Shown here one piece after another: positions 58,016 through 64,000 of a stretch of 64,000 nucleotides of DNA. Source of the stretch: JALZAQ01 sp038253885. GTDB lineage: Bacteria; Gemmatimonadota; Gemmatimonadetes; Gemmatimonadales; Gemmatimonadaceae. The notes under the pieces were generated by a model. It worked only from the letters and a program-made list of their open reading frames with translations, did no database searches and had not been told where the DNA came from. The stretch covers positions 1 through 64,000 of the forward strand of contig JBBSGP010000006.1 in the NCBI GenBank assembly GCA_038253885.1, in the 5' to 3' direction. A program made the position numbers and the translations under genes. The first letter of the stretch is position 1. Each line of letters begins with the position of its first letter.

Positions 58016-60502
58016 ATGGAGCGAGACGCCATGCCGCGGGGGCTCATCGAGCTCGGCGCAGAGCTCGAGGTTCTGCGTGAGCTCGGCCGGGGCGGCATGG
58101 GGGTCGTGTATCTCGCCCGGGAGCTGGCGACCGGTCGCGAGGTAGCGATCAAGGTCATTCGCGCGCGCTACGAGCAGGACGAGGAAGCGCTGGCGCGATT
58201 CGCGCGCGAAGCCCGAGTGCTTGCCGGATTGCGGCACCCGCGCATCATAGGAGTTGAGAGCGTCAAACAGCTCTCCGATGGGAGCGTGGCCCTGATCATG
58301 GAGCGCGTGGCCGGCCGCACCCTCACCCAAGCGATTCGCCGGGATGGGGCGTTTGCGTTCGACCGGGCCGAGGTCGTTCTTCGCGATGTCGCCGAAGCGC
58401 TCGGCCACGCACATGCGCAGGGAATCGTTCACCGCGACGTCAAACCGGAGAACATTTTCCTCGAGGATGCAATGGGGCGCGCGCTGCTCGCCGACTTCGG
58501 CATAGCGCGGTCGATCGACGGAGACTCGAGCCTCACCATGACGGGTGTGGCGATCGGCACCCCCACCTACATGTCACCGGAGCAGATCGACAGCGCCCAG
58601 GTGGATGGGAGAAGCGACCTGTACAGCCTCGGAGTGGTCGCGTGGGAAATGCTCTCGGCGACGCGACCCTGGGATGGAGAGAGCATCTACAGCGTCATTT
58701 ATCGGCAGAAGCACGAGGACCTGCCCGCACTCGACCAGCTGCGCCCCGACATCCCCGCACCGTTGCTCGGCGCGATCGAGGGTCTCCTCGAGAAGGACCG
58801 TGAGGAGCGATGGCCGGACGCGGGGAGCTTCATCGCCGCGCTGGGCTCGTCGGCCCCGGCCAGGCGGCGTCGGCCGGCCGCAGCCCGACCTCCGAGCGAG
58901 ACGCAGCGGCTCGTCCGGCCGCGACCGATTCCCACCGAGCCGGAGCCGGTGGCTCTTCCCGCCGACGAGCAGCAGGTGGATGTCCTGGATCTGCTGGCGC
59001 CCGGTGGGTGGACGCGCCGTCGCCGGCGCGGAGCGTCGATCGCGTCGCTCGTCATCGCGGTGCTCGGAGGCGCTGCTCTTCTCTTCGGTCGAACGGCCCG
59101 CGAGACGCCATCGGTGTCCCTCTCCTCGTCCGCGACATCGGCGGGCCCGGTCGCGCGGCCGAGCCAGCCATCAGCGACGCGGCCACCGCGTTTGGCGTCG
59201 ACGGAAACCCTTCGTGCCTCGGCCGGGGTTGTCGTGACCGCGGCCACGCGGGGCGCCGGGACGGACATCGCACAGGTGATCCCCATTCCTGCCCCGGTCC
59301 CGGTCTCGGCGTCACCGGCCGCGAGCCGAGCGACTCCTCCAGCCATCAGCGCCACTCCGCCACCGGCAGCGCGGCCGACCCCCAGCCTGGCTCAGCCCGG
59401 GGACGGTATATCCGCGCCCGTGCCACCCGTCTCGCCGCCGATGACGGAGCGCATGAGCGTCATCCCGGGCGGGGTGCACAGCTGTGCCCTGTCAAAGGAT
59501 GGTCGCGCCTGGTGCTGGGGTGGGAACGCCAGTGGGCAACTCGGCGTCGGGACTGCGGCGCGGTCCGTGACTCCGGTTCCGCTCGTTGGCGATATGCGGT
59601 TCGCCAGCCTCTCGCCCGGGCTCTTCCACACCTGCGGCGTCTCGCGCGAATCCGTCGCGTTCTGCTGGGGAGACAACGAGCACGGGCAGGTGGGGGACGG
59701 AACGAATCAGAGCAGGCTCGCGCCGGTGCGAGTGACCGGTGCCATCGACTTCCGCGCGCTGGCATCGGGGGCGTCTCACACGTGCGGGATCACCGCGGCG
59801 GGACTCGCCCTCTGCTGGGGCGCGAATGCTCACGGCCAGCTTGGCGACGGCGGCGCCACCGATCGGTCGAGCCCAATCGCAGTCGCCACGAGCGCGCGAT
59901 TCACCGTTCTCGTGGCTGGCTGGAATCACAGTTGCGCGCTGGACGCTTCGGGGCACGCGTGGTGTTGGGGAGCGAACAGCGGGGGGCAGCTCGGTGATGG
60001 GTCGACGACCGATCAACGCAAGCCGGCAGCGGTCGCCGGCGACGTGACGTTCGTCGCGATCTCGGCCGGTAACGAGCACAGCTGCGGCATCACGAGCTCG
60101 GGAGTGGCGTACTGCTGGGGCCGGAACCAGTTCGGACAGCTCGGCGATGGCGGTACGGCTGACCGCTCGACGCCCATCCGCGTGCGTACGCGAGAGCGGT
60201 TGCGCGCCGTCGCGGCTGGCGGCGTGCACAGCTGTGCCGTCACCGACGCCGGTGCCGCGCTCTGCTGGGGACGCAACACCTACGGACAGCTGGGCGACGG
60301 CGGGACAACCGACCGCTCGTCGCCGGCCGAGGTGACGGGAGGCCACACCTTCGCTTCGATCCGGATGTTCGGGTCGCACAGCTGCGGCACGACAGTGTCG
60401 GGAGAGAGCTTCTGCTGGGGCTACAACCCGGATGGACAGCTCGGCGATGGAACGCGAACGCACCGCACTCGCCCGACATACGTGGAGCAGCCCGCGCGGT
60501 AG
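58016..60502 (+). CDS. Ser/Thr protein kinase receptor with external RCC1-like propeller
   Basis: The 828-residue protein has an N-terminal kinase: glycine loop GRGGMGVVYLARE, Lys46 in VAIK, HRDVKPEN with Asp141, and DFG with Asp160. A basic linker precedes one transmembrane helix (ASIASLVIAVLGGAALLFG, about 342-360) and a Pro/Ala-rich spacer. Seven RCC1/BNR repeats (about 483-820) form a likely seven-bladed propeller outside the membrane. Each has a HxC...CWG pattern. The external propeller may sense a ligand and control the kinase. The start is the ATG at 58016; a GTG three bases earlier is less likely. FHA partner is upstream. Confidence 0.9.
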   Translation: MERDAMPRGLIELGAELEVLRELGRGGMGVVYLARELATGREVAIKVIRARYEQDEEALARFAREARVLAGLRHPRIIGVESVKQLSDGSVALIMERVAGRTLTQAIRRDGAFAFDRAEVVLRDVAEALGHAHAQGIVHRDVKPENIFLEDAMGRALLADFGIARSIDGDSSLTMTGVAIGTPTYMSPEQIDSAQVDGRSDLYSLGVVAWEMLSATRPWDGESIYSVIYRQKHEDLPALDQLRPDIPAPLLGAIEGLLEKDREERWPDAGSFIAALGSSAPARRRRPAAARPPSETQRLVRPRPIPTEPEPVALPADEQQVDVLDLLAPGGWTRRRRRGASIASLVIAVLGGAALLFGRTARETPSVSLSSSATSAGPVARPSQPSATRPPRLASTETLRASAGVVVTAATRGAGTDIAQVIPIPAPVPVSASPAASRATPPAISATPPPAARPTPSLAQPGDGISAPVPPVSPPMTERMSVIPGGVHSCALSKDGRAWCWGGNASGQLGVGTAARSVTPVPLVGDMRFASLSPGLFHTCGVSRESVAFCWGDNEHGQVGDGTNQSRLAPVRVTGAIDFRALASGASHTCGITAAGLALCWGANAHGQLGDGGATDRSSPIAVATSARFTVLVAGWNHSCALDASGHAWCWGANSGGQLGDGSTTDQRKPAAVAGDVTFVAISAGNEHSCGITSSGVAYCWGRNQFGQLGDGGTADRSTPIRVRTRERLRAVAAGGVHSCAVTDAGAALCWGRNTYGQLGDGGTTDRSSPAEVTGGHTFASIRMFGSHSCGTTVSGESFCWGYNPDGQLGDGTRTHRTRPTYVEQPAR

Positions 60503-60516
60503 CGGGCTCCTGAAGC

Positions 60517-61890
60517 ATGCCGAGTCATCGAATGGCTGCAGCATCGGCCCTGCTCGCGAGGATGTGCGTCGCCGTCGCGGCGATCTCCCTCTCGTGCGGC
60601 GGGCCGACGGAGAGTGCGGCCGTCGTGGCCGTCGTCATCACCCCATCGAGCAGCTCGCTCGGCCTCGGCAGCGCGCTTCCTCTCCGCGCGACGTCGCAGG
60701 ATGCGCGCGGCCGGACGCTGGACCGACCGATCTTCTGGTCGAGCAGTCAACCGGACATCGCACAGGTGTCGGCCAGCGGTGTCGTCACCGGTTTGCAGAT
60801 CGGCACAGTCCAGATCGCGGCCAGCGCCGACGGAAGGTCCGGCGTGGCTACCGTTGCCGTCACACCCACTCCGGTGAGCCGCGTGATCGTCCTGCCGGAA
60901 GCGGCATCGCTCGTCGTCGGCGGGAGCCAGCAGCTCCAGGCCGTCGCATACGCCGCCAGCGGCGCCACGCTGTCGGACCGGCCGTTCGTGTTCTCCAGCA
61001 GCAACGAAGCGGTCGCGCGCGTGGACGCCTCGGGTAAGGTCCGCGGGGTTGCGGTGGGAACCGCCGTCATCACCGCCACGGCGGAAGGTAAGAGCGGCGC
61101 GTCCCAGATCACCGTCTCGCGGGCACCGGTGGCGCGAGTTCTGGTCACTCCCTCGCCGGCGTCGGTGATCGTCGGACAGAGCGTGCAGCTCGCGGCGACA
61201 ACCGTGGATGTCAACGGTGACACCCTCTCCGGACGAGCGGTGGCGTGGAGCACGAGCAACGACAACATCGCCAGCGTCTCCCAGACGGGAGTGGTCACCG
61301 GAAAGGGGGCTGGCACGGCGGTGATCACCGCCACATCGGAGAATCAGAGCGGATCGGCGCAGGTTACCGTAGCCCTGGCCCCCGTGGCCTCGGTGACGGT
61401 GGCGCCGACTCCGGTCTCTCTCGTCCGCGGACAGGCCCAGCAGCTGACGGCCACGACCCGAGACGCCGGAGGTACCGTGCTCTCGGGCCGTGTGGTGACG
61501 TGGTCCACCAGCAACGCCGCGGTCGCCACCGTCTCGAGCTCCGGCATGGTGACCGCCGTCGGGGTCGGCACCGCCGAGATCACAGCGACGAGCGAGGGGA
61601 AGAGCGGAAGCGCCAGCGTCTCCGTCGCATCAGACGTCGCGCGCGTTCAGGTGAGCCCGAAGAACGTTATCGTCGACAAGGGCAAGACGACGCAGCTGAT
61701 CGCCAAAGCGTTCAACGCCGCTGGCATCGAGCTGTCGGGGCGCACCTTCTCCTGGAGCTCGAGCAACGATGCCATCGCCACCGTGGACCAGACCGGCTTG
61801 GTGAGAACGCGGGCCGTCGGCGTCGTCACCATCACGGTGACGTTGGAAGGGAAGAGCGATACCGCGTCGGTCGCGGTGGTCAACCCGTAA
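60517..61890 (+). CDS. Big2 Ig-like repeat lipoprotein
   Basis: The 457-residue lipoprotein has a lipobox ending ISLSC after a signal sequence. At least five Big2 domains follow in tandem, each with the core SSSNxxIAxVDxxGxVxxxxxG, for example AWSTSNDNIASVSQTGVVTG and TWSTSNAAVATVSSSGMVTA. Such modules are adhesive or structural at the cell surface. The gene starts 14 nt after the kinase and ends 3 nt before the TPR gene, so it belongs to the same operon. Confidence 0.88.
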   Translation: MPSHRMAAASALLARMCVAVAAISLSCGGPTESAAVVAVVITPSSSSLGLGSALPLRATSQDARGRTLDRPIFWSSSQPDIAQVSASGVVTGLQIGTVQIAASADGRSGVATVAVTPTPVSRVIVLPEAASLVVGGSQQLQAVAYAASGATLSDRPFVFSSSNEAVARVDASGKVRGVAVGTAVITATAEGKSGASQITVSRAPVARVLVTPSPASVIVGQSVQLAATTVDVNGDTLSGRAVAWSTSNDNIASVSQTGVVTGKGAGTAVITATSENQSGSAQVTVALAPVASVTVAPTPVSLVRGQAQQLTATTRDAGGTVLSGRVVTWSTSNAAVATVSSSGMVTAVGVGTAEITATSEGKSGSASVSVASDVARVQVSPKNVIVDKGKTTQLIAKAFNAAGIELSGRTFSWSSSNDAIATVDQTGLVRTRAVGVVTITVTLEGKSDTASVAVVNP

Positions 61891-61893
61891 CCG

Positions 61894-62916
61894 ATGCTGG
61901 CGCACCATCGCAGCTGCCTCTTCGTCATCGTGGCGTGTCTGGGCGCCGATGGCCGAGCGCAGGAGGCAGCGCTCAAGCGGGCCCCGGCCGCCGGCACACC
62001 GGCGCGGGGGGCACCCTGTCCTCCGTTCGCGACCCCGGCGCAACCCACGGTAGCGCAGCGCACTCAGGCGCGCGATCTCGCGGCGCGCGCCCAACAGGCC
62101 TCGATCATCGGCGATGCAGTCGCCGCCCGCGATCTGCTGCGCCAGGCGCAGCAGCTGAACGGCACGGACGCGTCGCTCGCGTACGAGCTGGCGCGGTTGA
62201 ATGAAACCGGCCGGGATGTGCACGCGGCCGTCGCGGAGTACTGTCGGTTCCTCGCGCTCTCGCCCACTGCTCCCGAGGCGCCCGAAGCACGCGACCGCCT
62301 CGCCCAGCTCGCTGTCTCCGACGGGGGCGGAAGCGCCACACCCGCAGCAGCCGAGCGAGAATTCCGGAGCGGTATCGCTGCCTTCGACCGGCATCAACTT
62401 CCGGCGGCGGAGGCGGCATTCTCGCGTGCGATCGAGCTCGCTCCCGCCTGGCCGGACCCGTACTTCAACCGCTCCGTCGTGTTGGCGGCCGCGGGTCGAA
62501 ACGAGGCGGCGCTGCGCGATCTCGAGAGCTATCTGAGGCTTCGGCCTGAGGCCGAGGATCGCGCCGACGTCGTCGAGCGCATCGACCTCCTCCGGCGGCG
62601 TCTGCTCCGCCCATCGGATGCTCTCACTCGCGGACTTCTCCTACCGGGGCTCGGTCAGGTCTATACGCATCGACCGGCGCTCGGAGTCGCGGTGCTGGCA
62701 GCTGTCGCCGGCGCGGCCGCGTACGGTCTCCGCACCACCAGCGTGACGTCGACTCGCACCGCGATCGATCCGAACGGCTACTCCTACCAGTATGACTTCA
62801 TCGAATCGAGGCGCGCGCATCTCGCCGCCGGGCTGGGCGTCGCCGGCGGTGTGGCCCTGATCGCGGCGGTGGAGGCCTGGTTTCATGCCCGCAACGATGC
62901 GTCGGCTGGTCGCTGA
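61894..62916 (+). CDS. Secreted or membrane TPR protein
   Basis: The 340-residue protein has a signal peptide (SCLFVIVACLGADGRAQ) and a TPR-rich middle (FRSGIAAFDRHQLPAAEAAF and YFNRSVVLAAAGRNEAALRD). Near the C-terminus are two hydrophobic stretches (ALGVAVLAAVAGAAAYGL and AAGLGVAGGVALIAAVEAW), consistent with membrane anchoring. No catalytic motif is present. It overlaps the following amidohydrolase by 32 nt in another frame. A scaffold role in the envelope cluster is likely. Confidence 0.78.
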   Translation: MLAHHRSCLFVIVACLGADGRAQEAALKRAPAAGTPARGAPCPPFATPAQPTVAQRTQARDLAARAQQASIIGDAVAARDLLRQAQQLNGTDASLAYELARLNETGRDVHAAVAEYCRFLALSPTAPEAPEARDRLAQLAVSDGGGSATPAAAEREFRSGIAAFDRHQLPAAEAAFSRAIELAPAWPDPYFNRSVVLAAAGRNEAALRDLESYLRLRPEAEDRADVVERIDLLRRRLLRPSDALTRGLLLPGLGQVYTHRPALGVAVLAAVAGAAAYGLRTTSVTSTRTAIDPNGYSYQYDFIESRRAHLAAGLGVAGGVALIAAVEAWFHARNDASAGR

Positions 62917-64000
62917 ACGAGCGCGCGGGGTCGCCTACGGCGCCGCGTCGCTGATCGCCTTCTCCGTGAGCTCCGGCATGATGAATTCGCGAGGAACCGA
63001 GCCGCCGCGGACGTCTCTTGCGGTCGTGAATGCCCGCATCTGGACCGGTGACGCACGCCGCCCCTGGGCCGAAGCGCTGGCGGTAGCCGGCGATCGCATT
63101 GCCGCCGTTGGCTCGAGCGCCGAGATCCGGAAGCTGACGGGCGCGGACACGCAGATCATCGACGCCCGGGGCAGGCTGGTGCTGCCCGGTTTCATCGATT
63201 CTCACGTGCACTTCGTGTCGAGCGGATTCGGTCTCGCCTCGGTTCAGCTCCGCGACGCCCGGACGCCGGCCGAGTTCACCGCGCGCATCAAGGCGTTCGC
63301 GGCCACCGTTCCTGCCGGCACCTGGATCATGGCCGGACAATGGGATCACGAGCAGTGGGGGGGCGAGCTGCCAAGGCATGACTGGATCGATTCGGTCACG
63401 CCGAACCATCCCGTTTGGGTGAGTCGCTTGGACGGTCACATGGCGCTTGCCAACGGGGCGGCCATGCGAGCCGCCGGCGTCACCACGCAGACGCCCGATG
63501 TGGCGGGAGGCACCATCGTCCGAGGAGTCAACGGAGAGCCGACGGGGGTCTTCAAGGACAACGCGCAGGCGATCATCGATCGGGTCGTGCCCGACCCGAG
63601 CCCCGAGATGAGCGATCGCGCGCTCGCCGCGTCGATGAAGTACGTGGCTGCCCAGGGGGTGACGTCGGTCCACAACATGGGGAGCTGGGACGACGTCGCG
63701 ACGTTCGAGCGAGCGGCACGGCGCGGCGCTCTGCAGACCCGGATCTACGCCGCCGTGCCTCTCGCGACCTGGCAGCAATTGCGCGATCGCGTGTCCGAAC
63801 GAGGGGGCGGTCGCGGAGACTCCTGGCTCCGCATCGGAGGGCTCAAGGGATTCGTGGACGGCTCACTCGGCTCACACACGGCTGCGATGATGCAGCCGTT
63901 CACGGATTCGCCGGCCGATACCGGCCTGCTCGTGAACACGCCGGAGAACCTCTACGCCTGGACCTCGGGGGCCGACCGCGCGGGACTCCAGGTGATCGTT
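62885..64000 (+). CDS. Amidohydrolase family protein, YtcJ-like (3' end missing)
   Basis: The visible 372 codons start at the ATG at 62885, nine bases after a GGAGG site, with a hydrophobic N-terminus (VAYGAASLIAFSVSSG). AVVNARIWTGDARRPWAEAL is the typical start of YtcJ-like amidohydrolases, and LPGFIDSHVHFVSSGFG is the metal-binding HxH region. GLKGFVDGSLGSHTAAMM is also conserved. The rest lies outside the window. Members hydrolyse C-N bonds in unknown substrates. The start overlaps the TPR gene by 32 nt; an ATG at 62897 is an alternative. Confidence 0.85.
   Translation, partial: MPATMRRLVAERARGVAYGAASLIAFSVSSGMMNSRGTEPPRTSLAVVNARIWTGDARRPWAEALAVAGDRIAAVGSSAEIRKLTGADTQIIDARGRLVLPGFIDSHVHFVSSGFGLASVQLRDARTPAEFTARIKAFAATVPAGTWIMAGQWDHEQWGGELPRHDWIDSVTPNHPVWVSRLDGHMALANGAAMRAAGVTTQTPDVAGGTIVRGVNGEPTGVFKDNAQAIIDRVVPDPSPEMSDRALAASMKYVAAQGVTSVHNMGSWDDVATFERAARRGALQTRIYAAVPLATWQQLRDRVSERGGGRGDSWLRIGGLKGFVDGSLGSHTAAMMQPFTDSPADTGLLVNTPENLYAWTSGADRAGLQVIV

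Noticed and set aside
1..64000. Search for tRNA, rRNA, CRISPR arrays, transposases and attachment sites
   Set aside because: None was recognised by eye. A tool-based scan for tRNA and repeats would be needed to exclude small features.

Overview
The window is a high-GC chromosomal segment (roughly two-thirds G+C by eye), densely packed with genes on both strands. No rRNA, tRNA, CRISPR array, insertion sequence, integrase or phage gene was seen. The gene mix suggests a Gemmatimonadota bacterium or a close Gram-negative relative: three ECF sigma factor modules, a TonB-dependent receptor, many secreted S9, M14, M28, S41 and matrixin hydrolases, Big2/Ig-like lipoproteins, HEAT and TPR proteins, and a Ser/Thr kinase receptor. 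This assignment is an inference from gene content; no marker gene proves it.

Region 1 (1-6551, minus strand) is one tightly overlapping operon. In transcription order it holds a small conserved protein, QueG, an IorA-type 2Fe-2S subunit, a frameshifted IorB-type molybdenum subunit, an alpha/beta hydrolase, a matrixin metalloprotease and a flavin oxidoreductase cut by the window edge. Region 2 (6662-13558) has a multicopper oxidase whose copper motifs appear in permuted order, a phosphodiesterase-like enzyme, a LOG-family protein followed by a deoxyhypusine-synthase-like protein, a small membrane protein and an MBL hydrolase. Region 3 (13683-19444) has greA behind a terminator-like hairpin, then glpD divergent from fadI-fadJ, together handling glycerol phosphate and acyl chains.

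Region 4 (19454-24232) has a DUF4382/Ig-like lipoprotein divergent from an ECF sigma operon in which two products carry CBM48-like modules. Region 5 (24288-31512) links a DPP-IV-type S9 peptidase, an M14 carboxypeptidase and proline dehydrogenase, followed by RsgA and a TPR protein. Region 6 (31590-38036) has an EamA exporter with its Lrp/AsnC regulator and a perfect operator, then an ECF/anti-sigma pair heading three secreted HEAT-repeat proteins, the best candidate for an undescribed system.

Region 7 (38044-49645) has a beta-lactamase-fold hydrolase, an S41 protease, a probable pseudo-phosphatase, a PPOX-fold protein, a TonB receptor, an ECF/zinc anti-sigma pair and a three-gene serine biosynthesis operon (serB-like, class V aminotransferase, serA). 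Region 8 (49657-57090) has OsmC and rhodanese, CsaA, two thioredoxin-like ferredoxins flanking mgtE, an HNH nuclease with an unknown partner, a flavin reductase and an M28 peptidase. Region 9 (57236-64000) has a membrane FHA protein, a kinase with an external RCC1 propeller, a five-domain Big2 lipoprotein, a TPR membrane protein and an amidohydrolase cut by the window end.

Six genes have a TANNNT hexamer ending 5 or 6 nt before the start codon, so leaderless transcription looks common in this genome.
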